64,000 nt of DNA from Flaccisagitta enflata (taxonomy: Eukaryota > Chaetognatha > Sagittoidea > Aphragmophora), in contig OZ231126.1 in assembly GCA_965153355.1 (NCBI GenBank), positions 16,430,001 through 16,494,000 of the forward strand, in the 5' to 3' direction. This document shows positions 46,496-60,814 of this stretch, one piece after another. The position numbers and the translations under genes were made by a program. Positions within the stretch are counted from its first letter, which is position 1; each line of letters starts with the position of its first letter. The notes beneath the pieces are model-generated. The model was not told the origin of the DNA. It did not search any database and saw only the letters and a list, made by a program, of their open reading frames with translations.

Positions 46496-46757
46496 GAGAC
46501 CTGATTTGTGTATGGTTTCAAATGGGGCCTTAAACCTTTTCCATTCCCTTTTATCATTCTCTTCCTTACTCTTTTTTTAGAACTTGGGCCAATCACTGAT
46601 AAAATTTTAGAAGTTAGGCCACTTTTTCTGACAAAATCTTTAAATATAAAATGCTTCAAAATTGGCTGCAGAGCTAAAAAAATATTTTAGCTCTCAGGCC
46701 AATCTGTCATGAAAAAATTTTAGCTGTTGGGCGCTTTAGCTGTGGGGAGATACACCC

Positions 46758-47708
<951 letters not shown>

Positions 47709-48007
47709 GACAGACAGAGACAGATGGAGACAGCCAGATAGTGAGGCAAAAAGACAAAAACAATAGCAAAAAAAAACAAAAGAAAAAAAAAAAGAACAAA
47801 GCCGGATACACAGGCTAAAAAAGTGTGCCTGGCATTATCGATTCTGACTTATCCGTAGCTTTATGCCACTTGCCCTATCCCGAGCTCTATGAGACCTATT
47901 TCAAAGATCAATGTGATGATGGTGATGATGGTGATGGTGATGAACAAAATTGAAGAGCAAGATGAGATTTAAGTGATTTCAAACATTTTTATGCGAGTTT
48001 TTATTAA

Positions 48008-48095
48008 AGCATGACTGACCGACGGACAGACGGATGGACGGGCCGATGGATGGTTGGAAAGAACCTCTATTAGAGGTGCGTTGGCGCACCTAAGA
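48008..48095 (-). repeat. Hairpin element B, copy 4 (short)
   Basis: Minus strand: TTAGGTGCGCCAACGCACCT hairpin, CTAATAGAGG and GTCC/ATCC units. It shares the GGTGCG/CGCACC arms with copy 1. Confidence 0.65.
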
Positions 48096-48167
48096 AGGAA
48101 AAGAGAAAAATAACAAGAAAGATTGGAACTGGAAGAATCGAGGCGCGAGGAACAACGTTCAGAGGCA

Positions 48168-48367
48168 ACAAGGCCAGATACACGGCTACCGAAGTCGCGT
48201 GCGGGTGGGCAGGGCCCATATTTGAGGTCACCAGATCATTTGGGCAGGAGCAGTGAGGTCAAACAAATAAAATCATAAAAAAAGGTAAAGTGTGACAGAC
48301 CAACCGACCGACCGACCGACCGACCGACGGACAAAGCGGGTTGTAGAGTCGCGTGCACGCGACTAAA
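48168..48367 (-). repeat. Hairpin element A, copy 8 (complete)
   Basis: ACAAGGCCAGATACACGGC, GTGCGGGTGGGCAGGGCCC, AAAGGTAAAGTGTGAC, CCGACCGACC array, AGCGGGTTGTAGAGTCGCG, TGCACGCGACTAAAAA. 48368-48949 has no recognised feature. Confidence 0.85.
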
Positions 48368-48949
48368 AAAAAAGCACTTTCAACAACAAAGAAACAATTT
48401 CGGTGGTACTGAGAGACAAGCAAAGTTATTGGTATTGGTTTAGAAACGAGGAGTTGAAATAGTGTCGATATTCAAACAAATGCAAAAAGAAGGAATGAAG
48501 ATGGCTCTCGCGTAAAAAGTCGTCAAAAAAGCAGACCGACAGAAGCGGGATAGAGGACTAGAGCAATTTGAGACTGAAAGGCGCATCAAAACCGAAAGTG
48601 GACAAAAATAACTTTCTATAACGGCCTCTCAGGATCTCCACCAGGGCTTCACCCATCTCGCACTCAGATATTCATAGGCCATCCAAAAGTCCTGAGGCTC
48701 GTGAAGTGCGGTGGATGGACCGGCGCGGTTTTAAGTTTCACTAACGCATTATGTTAGTCGGAACAAAACACGAAACTCTTCCATTCTACCACTCAAAGGA
48801 AATCAAGACCCGGCCGAGGCCATGATATGGAAACTAGTTTTACTCACTGAATTGAGATGGGTTCCAGATCCCAAAACCTCATCTTTCTTTTCTCTCTCTT
48901 TCACTATCGTTGCAGACCAATTTGTACTCCATCAGGTTCTCTCTCTCTC

Positions 48950-49197
48950 TTTTTAGTAGCGGACACGTAACTCTTTAAGATAAAGAGCCTTTGTCTGTCC
49001 GTCGGTCCGTCCATCCATCTGTTCATCCATCCCTCCGTCGGTCACGCTAGAGTCGAAAGTGCGAAAACGCGCATTCATGTAGTTGCAGTTGTGATTGTCT
49101 GTGTGGTTGTTTGAGGGGGCGGTAGGGGGTGTGGATTGGGGATGTATGCCCCTGCCCACCCGTCTACAACGAAATTGTGACCCCGCTATACATGTTC
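48950..49197 (+). repeat. Hairpin element C, copy 3
   Basis: TTTTTAGTAGCGGACACGTAACTC, AAGAGCCTTTGTCTG, GTCC/ATCC units, GTCGAAAGTGCGAAAACGCG, GCCCCTGCCCACCCGTC and GTGACCCCG. 49198-49540 is unassigned, with a short GGCACA/GGCATA run at 49272-49320. Confidence 0.8.
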
Positions 49198-49540
49198 TTT
49201 ATCAAACTGCGAAAGGATGGTAAGAGAGGGAATTTGATATCTGCTTGGAATTGGTTTGTGAGGCATAAGAATAGGCATATAGGCACAGGCACAGGCATAG
49301 GCTTAGGCCTAGGCATCAGCTGAAATCCAACTCAAAACGACCCTCAAGTAATGATAATCTGATGAGAACAAGTATGTCAACATCTGCGCCCAATGAATCG
49401 TCTGTCCAATTGTTACCATTGACTTACTAAACCACAGGCGGATGGAAGGAGGGACAGATGGACTATACTTCTATCTCTGATTTTCTTTCATTATGTCATT
49501 TTCTTTTTTGTTTTCGGCCCCTCATTCCAGTTTATCTCAA

Positions 49541-49659
49541 TTCTTTCTTTCATTCATTTTCTCTTTCTTTTTTTCTTTCGTTCTTTCATTCTTTCTTTCT
49601 TTCTTTCTTTTTCTTTCTCCATTATGCCTTACACTGTGTGTGAGCGTGTGTCTGTGTTT

Positions 49660-49734
<75 letters not shown>

Positions 49735-49768
49735 CTCTTTCTTTCTCTTTTATTCTCTCTTCCTGATG

Positions 49769-49826
<58 letters not shown>
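49541..49826 (+). repeat. (CTTT)n and (CT)n microsatellites
   Basis: CTTT-rich 49541-49745 and CT 49775-49826. Phe/Leu and Lys/Glu frames are artefacts. 49827-50090 is unassigned. Confidence 0.9.
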
Positions 49827-49829
<3 letters not shown>

Positions 49830-50092
49830 GCTGCCAGCCAAATTTCTCCACTGAACTTAGTTTTTATGGTCGTCTGGCATCAACTATGAATCCGCTTGGC
49901 CAACAAAAAAAGCTATCGCAGAAAGAGGCGCATAATAATAATCTGCCTCTCTCTCTCTCTCTCTGTTGCCATTTCTTTTTTATTCTTTTTTTTTCTACTT
50001 TTCCTCTTTGATAACTTTTTCCACATTTTTTTTTATTTCTATGTCGTTCATCCCATATTTATTCTGGTCATCACTCTTAAATCGCCTTCACT

Positions 50093-50530
50093 TCGGCCTC
50101 CCGCTTGCACGCGACTGTATTGACGTGTCCATCGGTTGGTCCGTTATGCAATTTTTTAGTCGCGTGCACGCGACTCTACACCCCGCTTTGTCGGTCCGTC
50201 GGTCCGTCCGTCACACTTTACTTTTTTGTAATATAACGTCGATTCTTAGGTCATTTTAAGTCCTTTTTAGTCATTAATAGTTATTCTAAGTCATTTTGAG
50301 TCATTCTAAGTTATTTTAAGTCATTCTAAGTCATTTTAAGTTATTTTAAGTCATTTTTGGTCATTAGGTTTTTTAGGCATTTTAAGTCCTTTTTGGACAT
50401 TTTAAGACATTCTAAGTCATTCTAAGTCACTCTAAGTTATTCTAAGTCATTCTAAGTCATACTAAGTTATTCTAAGTCATTCTTACCCTGTAAATCTTGC
50501 ACGCGACTTATAGGTGTTGGCCTTGTTTTA
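50093..50530 (+). repeat. Hairpin element A, copy 9, carrying a 10-bp minisatellite
   Basis: An upstream fragment (50093-50150) is followed by TTTTTTAGTCGCG...CGCGACTCTACACCCCGC and GTCC units to 50226. 50240-50480 then consists of ~24 units like TAAGTCATTC. The family A right end (GCACGCGACTTATAGG, GGCCTTGTTTTA) follows at 50497-50530. The minisatellite replaces the normal core. Confidence 0.75.
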
Positions 50531-50583
50531 TTAGCATTGAATTGGGCCCCCAAAAAATTTACATGCTCGGAGCATTTCTCTAC

Positions 50584-50686
50584 CTGGTCAATCAATAGCG
50601 GTGCAGAGTCAACGATTTCTCTCATTTCTCTCTCATTTAAGTTTGATTCTAGAATCTCCATAGATATATAGGTAGATACTATCTTG
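50584..50686 (-). other. Possible isolated host exon
   Basis: The minus strand shows a pyrimidine-rich 3' splice site (TTTACTTTTTAG) before 50686 and CAG|GTAGAG after 50584. The 103 nt between are open, with a mixed amino-acid composition unlike the surrounding repeats (MEILESNLNEREMREIVDSA within it). No family recognised and no partner exon found; it could be chance. 50687-51020 is otherwise unassigned. Confidence 0.2.
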
Positions 50687-51021
50687 CTAAAAAGTAAATC
50701 GACAAGATGGAATACAATCCATTTATTTATCAATAATTGCATTAAATATTTGTAAAATACTAGTATCTTGTGCGACCTCTCTGGACATTGACTGGCTTTT
50801 TAGTCGCTGCCTAAGCGACTCCATATCGATGAAAATGTAATAAGTTTACCGGCCCCCGAAAAAAACAAACCTGAATGCTAAAATTGTTTACCGTATTCTT
50901 TTCATCTGATTTTGTGTCCTCAGCATCTTATGAATTCCTGTTACTAAAATAACATTGAGCAACTTAGCGCGTCAAGTCTGACCCAGACTGCTTAATAATT
51001 CAAATTTTCACCATTACTATT

Positions 51022-51240
51022 TTAAGTCGCGGACTAGCCATTCTATACGAAGTTTTGTCTGTTGGGTCGTCCGTTGGTCCATCTATCAGTCTGTCTCGCT
51101 CGTGTTGAAAACGCAAAAAACGCGCATTCATGATGCTGCAGTTGTTATTGTGTGTGGGGGGGAGGGGGGGGTTGGAAGGTGAGGGGGTGAGATTGGGGGT
51201 TAGATGCCCCTGCCCACCTGTCCGCGACCCTACGTCACTT
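51022..51240 (+). repeat. Hairpin element C, copy 4
   Basis: TTAAGTCGCGGACTAGCC, GTCTGTTGGGTCGTCCG, GTTGAAAACGCAAAAAACGC, GATGCTGCAGTTGTTATTG, a G-rich run, GCCCCTGCCCACCTGTCCGC and CGTCACTTGT. Confidence 0.75.
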
Positions 51241-51535
51241 GTATGATTAGCAGAACTCGTAAGATAAGTAAAATAAGTTTCAGTCTGAAGAAAGCCCAAC
51301 CAACTAAGCCGCCTGTGCGGAAAAAAATCAAGCTACCTGTCAATATCTGTTCTGGTCCATAAAGCGTATAATTTATACACAACAAAAAACAACGAAGTTT
51401 GGTTTTTCTCCCTTGTGTTAGTCATTTATTTCATAAATTTTGATTAAAAAAATGTTTTAGTTGGCTAATTTCCCCCAGCTCAAACACGGTAAAGCAATCT
51501 GATAGCCTGAGCTAGTATACGTCTCTTTCGCCCAT

Positions 51536-51749
51536 ATGCTATAACAGGGTGTGTCCCTGGGTCTGTCTGTCTGTCACGCGAAAATTTTGTTGACGCGAAA
51601 TCGACTGAAAAACGGATTTCTGACCATCACCGCTCCTGCTTTGCATCAATACAGCCCCCGCCCACTCATATACTGCCCCTGCCCAATTGCATTACTGCCC
51701 AAGCCAACCAGCAGCGACTACAGATTGGCCGCGTATCCGGCCTTGTTTT
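51536..51749 (+). repeat. Hairpin element A-like variant
   Basis: CAGGGTGTGTCCCTGGGTCTG, GTCTGTCTGTCACGCG, CCGCTCCTGC, GCCCCTGCCCAATTGC, AGCGACTACAGATTGGCCGC and ATCCGGCCTTGTTTT. The right end is family A; the left end has diverged. 51750-52306 is unassigned. Confidence 0.65.
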
Positions 51750-52306
51750 AGCTTCGGCATGCTACCATAAAGTGATTGAAGGTTAGGTGATGTTATGTTC
51801 TTCCACACCATGAGAATGATTCTCTTGAGCCTGGAATGCAGCCCTGATTGTAGTTTCTTCATCTGAATCTAAGATAATTTGATCGGATTGAGGTCTGGAC
51901 TATTTCCAGGCCAACTTGACACCAACTGGACACCAGCTTTCCATCATGGTCTGAACAAAAAGGCGCATTTGCCTCTGATTAACCGGAACTCTTAGCATCA
52001 TAAAATTCTAAAATGTTATTTTTTTAGCTATTTCCTACTTGAGGTAGCAGTTTTGTTTTGCTTGTCATTTCTTAGCGACTTGACTTAAAGCGATGCGGTT
52101 TGCGCCTTTAGCTTGGAAATTCACCAATTTTCTCATGTTTGCACCCTTTATTTGGTAGTTATGGCCCATAATGCTTGTCGATATTTATATAAGCAAGATA
52201 GTAGATCTAGGTAGGTTCAGTTTTGTGGGTTAGAGGCTCAAGAGCGTGTTTTTGGACATCTTTAGTGTTGTCCCAGCTTGACTAGCCATTGACCATCTTT
52301 ATTTAC

Positions 52307-53054
52307 AAAACAAGGCCGGATACACGGCTACCCTAGTCGCGTGCGGGTGGGCAGGAGCAGTGCTGGAGAAGGTCACTAGGGCATCTGGGCAGGAGCCGTA
52401 TGCTCAAAAAGCTCAAAAACGCTGAAAAAGTAATAGTCGCAAAAGCGTTAGATGGTCAGCGGTACCCGTGCCCTGCTTAAGTGGGTTGTGGGTGAAGCTG
52501 AGGGGGAGCAGGGCAGCGGCCCCAAAGGGGTCGATGACCTATGCTTTCACACATATGGGGAATTTTCTCCTCCTCCTTCTCCTCCTCCTTCTCCTCCTCT
52601 GCACCCCTCCCCCCCTCCCCTCAGCCTCCAGGCCCAAATCCCAGTCTTGAGGCCCAAATCCCACCCTCGAGGCCCAAATCCCAGTCTTGAGGCCCAAATC
52701 CCTAGAGACTGGAATCTGGGCCTTGGGGTTGGGATTTGGGCCTTGAGGGTGGGATTTGGGCCTCAAGACTGGGATTTGGGGCTCAAGACTGGGTTACGGG
52801 CCTCCAGGCTGAGATATGGGCCCGGAGGCTGGGGGGGAGGGGGGGGTACGAAGGAGGAGAAGAAGGGGGAGGAGGAGAAGGAGGAGGAGAAAATTCCCCA
52901 TATGTATGAAAGCATAGGTCATCGACCCCTTCGGGGCCGCTGCCCAAAAAGGGTACCAACCGACCAACCGACCAACCGACCAACCGACCAACCGACCGAC
53001 CAACCGACCGACGGACCAACATAGCGGGGTGTAGAGTCGCGTAGCACGCGACTA
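52307..53054 (-). repeat. Hairpin element A, copy 10, split by element F
   Basis: The right end (AAAACAAGGCCGGATACACG ... GCTGAAAAAGTAA) lies at 52307-52433 and the left end (GGGTACCAACCGACC array, AGCGGGGTGTAGAGTCGCG, CACGCGACTAAG) at 52951-53054. Element F fills the gap at the AAAAAGTAA/GGGACC junction seen uninterrupted in other copies. Confidence 0.8.
52434..52950 (-). mobile_element. Foldback element F, copy 4, inserted in element A
   Basis: Read on the minus strand: TTTTTGGGCAGCGGCCCC, arms to 52511, tail AGCAGGGCACGGGTACCGCT, GACCATCTAACG and CGCTTTTGCGACTA. The core holds 20-bp GGCCCAAATCCCAGTCTTGA-like units inverting near 52715. The flanking A element fixes the ends. Confidence 0.85.
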
Positions 53055-53096
53055 AGAATAAGAGACGTGGCATTTACGACTGAACTTTATTGGGAA

Positions 53097-53099
<3 letters not shown>

Positions 53100-53155
<56 letters not shown>
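53100..53155 (+). repeat. (CT)n microsatellite
   Basis: CT run of ~50 bp followed by CT-rich sequence to ~53210. 53211-53630 has T runs and no gene. Confidence 0.9.
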
Positions 53156-53159
<4 letters not shown>

Positions 53160-53636
53160 CACTTGCCTTTTCCTCTCTTGCTCTTTCTCTATCGCTCTAT
53201 ACTCCTGCCCTTTCCGACTTGTCAATGTACAAAGTCATAAACTTTCCCTCTTGGTGCCCGGCCCGACATTTACTCTCTGCGTCTAGAGCGGGAAGGAAGA
53301 ACGAAACAAACAATCCAAAGCAAAAAGAGTGGAACAACACGAAATCATACAATAAATGGAAGGAAAGAAATTTACATTTGTGCTGTAAAATTGTCTTTCA
53401 TAAAACATGTGTTTTTTCGTTCGTTATGTTAGATTGCTGTGTTATCGCTGTATATCAATTGTAACTAAAAAAAAACATACTGTCCAAGAAATTGAAAAAA
53501 AAAATCAGATTATGATAACAACTAAATATATAAATGTCCAGCCCGTGCCCACCCCCAAACGACTGCTATATCTTCCAAGGTGACTTCGGTTTTTTTTTTG
53601 TTTTTTTTTTTTTTTGAACCATTGCAATTACAGCGC

Positions 53637-53798
53637 AGTTAAATCCCACTCCAACGGATTTCAAGGGACCGACCATTTTCATTTGTTGTTAGAGCCAATA
53701 TATGCAATAAAGAAAATGGACTGAAAGGACCAAGAATTACCATATGTTATAGGCGGAATTCCGTTAATAGCGTGTCCGTTAGATGGGGGTTCAACTGA
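53637..53798. mobile_element. Short terminal-inverted-repeat element (MITE-like)
   Basis: CAGTTAAATCCCACTCCAACG (left) and the complement of CGTTAGATGGGGGTTCAACTG (right) pair over ~23 bp with about five mismatches. The ~115-bp interior is non-coding. Ends of this kind (CAGTTRAACCCCC) recall pogo/Tigger-type elements; no target duplication is evident. Confidence 0.5.
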
Positions 53799-54389
53799 AG
53801 TTACAGTAACAAATAACAAAAACGAGCTAACATCAGTCCCACAATTAGGTGGAAAACACGCAAGCATGAAAAGAATGAAAATCATACTTCTGGATGGCCC
53901 AGTAAGATAAGTTTATAACAAAACTGTCCCAATAACTTTGGGCTACCCAATTCCATATAACAAGGCCGATTAAAAGTATGCTTTTCATACCCTCATTGAT
54001 TACCGTATGTGTTTTTCGCCCAATTGTGGGACATGTGTTAAATGACAAGACCGACGTAGAAATAATCTGAGGGAGAGGGAAGTGCAGTAGGAGAGGCAGA
54101 TATGGAAATGAACAAGAACAAGAGGGAGGTGGGGTAAGAACGAAGGTGCAAAAATCATGTTATTCTCGGTCTCAGGCTCGTTTCATTAATGGGAATTTCT
54201 CATGAAAATTTGCCAAAATTCGAAAAGAAATTGGCAGTGAAAAAAAGAAAGGAAGGCTCGTCCAACCAGGAGCGGCACTTGTCGGGTAATTGTTACTGAT
54301 AAACGAGAAAGAGTAGAGTCAGTAGAGGGACTCGGAGGTATGCCTGTCTGTCTCCATCCGTGTGTATGACTGTCTGTAAGAATTGGGCC

Positions 54390-54420
<31 letters not shown>

Positions 54421-54779
54421 ACCAATTCCTCCATCCGATTCCCACCCACATGCCACACTCGCACCATCTCAATTTTTCTTCTCTCCTCGGTCGGCTGCCT
54501 TAGCTTAAGAGTCCGTCTAGACTAGATCGATTTCTTTTTGCCTTCCTGTTTGAATTTTGTAAATGAGAGATTTCCCCCGATAGTCATAGTAAATGAAAAT
54601 GTTATGAAGGCATCTTAGATACTTAACCTCTCCTCAATGACATAATTCAACCATTTTTAGTGCTATGCGACTCTATGCCGCTTTGTCCGTCCATTGGTCC
54701 GCTTACCATTTATGAACTTTTTGGCTTTTCCCTGCCCCACACAACTCTACGCACGCACACACACACACACACGCGTGCA

Positions 54780-54780
<1 letters not shown>
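53799..54780. other. No gene seen
   Basis: Unassigned sequence with a short (CT)n at 54392-54418 and an unclassified ACTCTATGCCGCTTTGTCCG fragment near 54667-54700 resembling the start of a hairpin element. Confidence 0.5.
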
Positions 54781-54871
<91 letters not shown>

Positions 54872-54905
54872 CACACACACACACAGTCACACACACACAC
54901 AGTCA
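54781..54905 (+). repeat. (AC)n microsatellite
   Basis: AC run to ~54868, then AC blocks separated by AGTC. 54906-55283 is unassigned. Confidence 0.9.
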
Positions 54906-55279
54906 CACACATATACACACATGTTTGTTTTGAACCGAATGACCGACCAACGGACAGGCCGCAAAGCGGACACAACCTCCTATGGACCAGCGTGACCAAA
55001 AACTTCTATGAAATAACCGTTTTTCACGACTTGATATCGATTTCACTCGAATTCATTCATGAGTGGGGTCAGGGAGTCTTTGCAATTGCAACCGCGGCCG
55101 AAATCATAAATCGAAATGCGGACCGCAAAATCCATTATTTCCATTAGAGCTCTCGCAGAATTGTGATGCGAAAGCAGTTTGGCACGACCGCCAATAAAAC
55201 CCCATCGAAAACAGAAACATGGACGGCGGCATGGCACCCGACACTCGCAGGCACTACGCACTCAGTGCATACACAAAAC

Positions 55280-55283
<4 letters not shown>

Positions 55284-55334
<51 letters not shown>
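55284..55334 (+). repeat. (GA)n microsatellite
   Basis: GA run of ~50 bp. 55335-55712 has CAGA-rich sequence and no gene. Confidence 0.9.
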
Positions 55335-55338
<4 letters not shown>

Positions 55339-55712
55339 ACAGCCGGACAGAAAAACAGAGAACGAAAGAAACACTGTCACAGACGGGCCAACAGACAGAC
55401 AGAGAACCACTCACCCAATCACATACAGACAGACAAAAAGAGAAAAACACAAACACACAGTCACTCACACGGAAAGTAAGCGACAGACAAGGCAGAAAGC
55501 GGCGCCTGTTTATAAGTAGATATTCCCCCACTCAGCAAATTCTCCGCTTATGAAGTTCCTAATGCTTTTCCTGGCCTCGATTTTCCTCGCAGTTCACCCT
55601 TCATCCATAAATTGCACCAACTCCACTTGTGAGACAACTCAAGCCGATTACCAGCGAGAAAAAGGACAAACAAAACGTCCCACTTCTCTGAGTCTTAACT
55701 AGGCGATCTACT

Positions 55713-56047
55713 CAACAAGGCCGGATATACGGATACATGTCAACTTTTGTCGCGGGTGGGCAAGGGCAGTGATGTAGGAGACTAGTCAAGCACTTTTGCA
55801 GGAGCGATAAAATAACTAGTACCCCGGGGTTACAATATCGTCGCGGACGGGTGGGCAGGGGCATACAACCCCCCTCCACACCCTATCCGACCCCCAAACA
55901 CACACATGGCATTTCATTTGCGCGTTTTCACAATGTCCGACTTAATCATTATAGACCAACGGATGGACAAACCGATGGACCAACCGACAGACCGATCGAC
56001 GGACGGGTGGACAAAGCCTCTCATAGAGTCGCTAGTCCGCAAGTAAA
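55713..56047 (-). repeat. Hairpin element A fragment joined to element C, copy 5
   Basis: 55713-55815 is a family A right end (CAACAAGGCCGGATATACGG). 55820-56047 is a family C copy on the minus strand (GTTACAATATCGTCGCGGACGG, GGTGGGCAGGGGCATAC, GCGCGTTTTCACAATG, ACGGACGGGTGG, CTCTCATAGAGTCGC). Confidence 0.75.
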
Positions 56048-56199
56048 AACAGCGTCAAATGAATTCGGAGAACTCCCAAAAAAGCACCTTACGGTAGTCT
56101 GAACGGATGATGGGGTGGTCGGTGGTGGGAGAACATGGAGGTGCTCGGTCGATCTGGTTGATGTTTCTCCAGTTTAATACAGCGATGCATTTGATACTG

Positions 56200-56320
56200 T
56201 GAAAAAGCGCACTTATGATGCTACAATTATGATTGTCTTTGTGAGTAAGCATATGATGGGGGTTATATGCCCCTGCCCACCCGTCCGCAACAACATTGTG
56301 ACCCCGCGTCACTTGTTCAG
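56200..56320 (+). repeat. Hairpin element C, right-part fragment
   Basis: GAAAAAGCGCACTTATGATG, CTACAATTATGATTGTCTTTG, TGCCCCTGCCCACCCG, TCCGCAACAACATTGTGACC and CGCGTCACTTGTT. Hairpin and GTCC array are missing. Confidence 0.7.
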
Positions 56321-56349
56321 AGGCGTGAGGGAAAGACGGTCGAACCGAC

Positions 56350-56635
56350 GAACATACCAGGATATTGCTTAACAATGTTGCCCTTGGGTGATGTGTTGAA
56401 TTTTGGTTGTACAGGTGACAATCATTTGCCCTTAGTGATTTGGTAAACGTTATTACTTCTATAATGTTTTGGATGTTTTTCAGTTTACTTTTGCTAAATG
56501 GATAACTGGCTGGTAACTGGTCAGTGAGGGCTCATGAAGTCATTAGGCCCTCTTCAATATTTTTCAGTTTGGGTGTAGTGACTAAGTGAGAAATATTGGT
56601 AATATTGGTAATATTGGTAATATTGGTAATTTGGT
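56350..56635 (+). repeat. Dispersed repeat K, copy 2, and a 9-bp minisatellite
   Basis: Shares block order with 31940-32170. 56597-56635 adds four to five ATTGGTAAT units. 56636-57616 has no recognised gene or repeat apart from T-rich runs. Confidence 0.65.
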
Positions 56636-57616
56636 ACAAACACATCAAGAATTACAACTGCCAATAATCAAACTTCTTACCTATTACATCTGCTATGAAA
56701 TACAGGTACAATACCGGAAAATCATGTATTATCTATGCATTTGCAGAGGCATGTGATCCTCAATGAAAGAATCATAAACAAAAATTGATTGGGCCAACCC
56801 GTGTTTTAATCTGTCATAGCCTATGAGTCATCGGAGGGGTTTCACTGCACTCACTTTTGAAAATGTTCACAGTTAGATCGAGTTTACGCGACAGAAACCG
56901 TTTTAAAGCGTCATTCAGAGGCGAAGAACCTGTGAGTGTGAGTGACTTTTTTCCTGACATCTTTCCATAAGAACGCACTATTTATTTGAATGAACTCTTC
57001 GTGCGAATAAACCCTGATTATTCAATTTTTGAAATAGTCCGTGATGGACGGAAGGACGATTTCCAGTAAAAAGAGAATAATGATAATGTAATGAAGTTCG
57101 ACGCGAAATTAGTCGTTCTTTAGATTAAAAGATTCAAATGTTGAAAGTGATGAAGGAGAAAAGGAATGCAATGATTCAAGTTTTTTGTTTTTTGTTGTTT
57201 TGTTTTGTGTTTGTTTTGTTTTTTCTTCGTGCTTTTTTTTGTGTGTTTTTTTTTCTTAAATCCGCTCGGTTGCATTGGATGCATCGGCAAAACGCAAGGT
57301 CGTACCCATTTATCCACAGCTATCAATCAACCAAAAATGTTTGTTCAAATCAATAATTTGCAAAAGACATCCTTTTATCGCGATTAATTAGCCATCATAT
57401 TTCCTATCCATTTTTGATACTCCGCAAAATTGTCTCGTTGGCGAAGTCCGCTTTGATCGAGATGCAAACAACGGCTACGTCGTGACGTCCTCGTCATCAC
57501 CGTCGTCATCCTCATCGTCGTCGCTGCCACCTTTTTCCTCTTTTTTGAATAAAAAAAACTCCATTGCATTTTTTACAACGTTATTATGAGCGTCGTCGTC
57601 GATGTCATCGTTTCAA

Positions 57617-59262
<1,646 letters not shown>

Positions 59263-59349
<87 letters not shown>
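59263..59349 (+). repeat. (CT)n microsatellite
   Basis: CT run of ~87 bp. 59350-59811 is unassigned. Confidence 0.95.
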
Positions 59350-59351
<2 letters not shown>

Positions 59352-59809
59352 ATTCACTCTATGCCACGTCATATGGTGCATCCATCGTCTTTTGCTTTTG
59401 CCGGTGCTCATGCTGTGTGCTTTGTCCCTGCCGCGGCTGCCGACATAACCACCAGAGCTGCTGCGCAGTGAGAAGTTGCCAGTTGATTCTCTGTCTCTCT
59501 TTATTTCATTTCCTCCGTTTTCCTTCTGAATTAAGCTTTTTTAATACCTCATATTGATCTTTCTCTGTTTTCCTTTGATCTTTTTTTTCTTTCCACTATC
59601 GCATGTCGAATTGTCGATAGAAAAGACCTCTTCCATACCAACATATACCAAAGTAGAGCTCTCTCCTTAGTCCACCCCTCGATTCCCATACTTCTCTGTC
59701 TCTAAAAATTGCTTGCACACACGCCTACCTGTAAAATGTACATACTGCATAGATTCTTTCGTTAGCAATTTCAATTCCAATTCCGTCATAGCCCCCTCTT
59801 CCACCGCGG

Positions 59810-59924
<115 letters not shown>

Positions 59925-60245
59925 ATTAGGCAGAGGTAGTAATGCAAAAAATGCAAGGAAATCACAAAAAATTCCGACGGCCTGACGGACGGATTGACTA
60001 ACAAACCTGTGCATGAAACCAAAAATTCATCTTAGTGGGTGAACTAAACGTAGCAAACGTAAGCTTTTCATTTTTTACGATTCTCTGTGTACATAACAAG
60101 TGTTATTTTCATATGTGTTTAAAAGGGATGTACATATACAATTGAAAAATGAGTTTCGATATGGGGGAAGGGGAGAGAGGGGGGGAAGTAAAGAGAAAAA
60201 AAAATTTAAAAAAGATTTTTCACTTTAAGTAGTACCAAAATATAA

Positions 60246-60431
60246 AAACAAGGCCATATACACGGCTACCGAAGTCGCGTGCGGGAGGGCAGGGGCCACA
60301 TTTGAGGTCACTAGACCATTTGGGCAGGAGCAGTGAGGTCAAAGAAATAAAATCATAAAAAAAGTAAAACGTGACCAACCCACCGACCGACTGACAAAGC
60401 GGGTTGTAAAGTTGCGTGCAACTGACTAAAG
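60246..60431 (-). repeat. Hairpin element A, copy 11 (complete, decayed hairpin)
   Basis: AACAAGGCCATATACACGGC, GTGCGGGAGGGCAGGGGC, GGTCAAAGAAATAAAATC, ACCGACCGACTGAC, AGCGGGTTGTAAAGTTGCG, CAACTGACTAAAG. It is closest to copy 8 (48168-48367). 60432-60810 is unassigned. Confidence 0.8.
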
Positions 60432-60814
60432 ATTTGTACAACACACCATTGGTACCAGTTTTAATGCCCTATGAGAAGGAAAATCTTAGTTTTGTGAAGC
60501 TATGAGATGCGTCGAGGGGAATGAAAATGAGGAAGGGGGGGCATCAAACGCGACCCAATTTTACTACCTAGGAAAAAAGTCTTCATTCACTTGATGAGAA
60601 CGTTCATTTACTGAACAAATATTAAGTTGGTTAGAGTTTTCTCCTTTTCAGTACCTCAACTGATGTCCCGCCTAGGCTATGACTGCTTCTATTTGGCTTA
60701 GTAACGGTTTTCTCTGTTCTAAAATGAGTTATGGGTAATTTTGTAGATGAGGTATCGCACTTGAATTTCCCGAAAATTCCGGCAGAGCAAACTTTCAATC
60801 GGTAAATAGATATT

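Larger units (their letters stand above)
42380..46757. mobile_element. 4.4-kb compound inverted-repeat element
   Basis: Termini AGGGGTGTATCTCCCCACAG...AAAGCGCCCAATAGCTAAAA and, inverted near 46757, TTTTAGCTGTTGGGCGCTTT...GGAGATACACCC. Pairing continues for ~190 bp and resumes beyond the inserted repeat E. Inside are two further palindromes (centres ~44145 and ~45755) and a family A insertion. No transposase frame is visible; presumably a non-autonomous foldback assembled in several steps. Confidence 0.8.

Noticed and set aside
44902-46690. Several 60-90-aa frames on both strands
   Set aside because: They fall in mirrored pairs in the two arms of a palindrome and show no coding signature.
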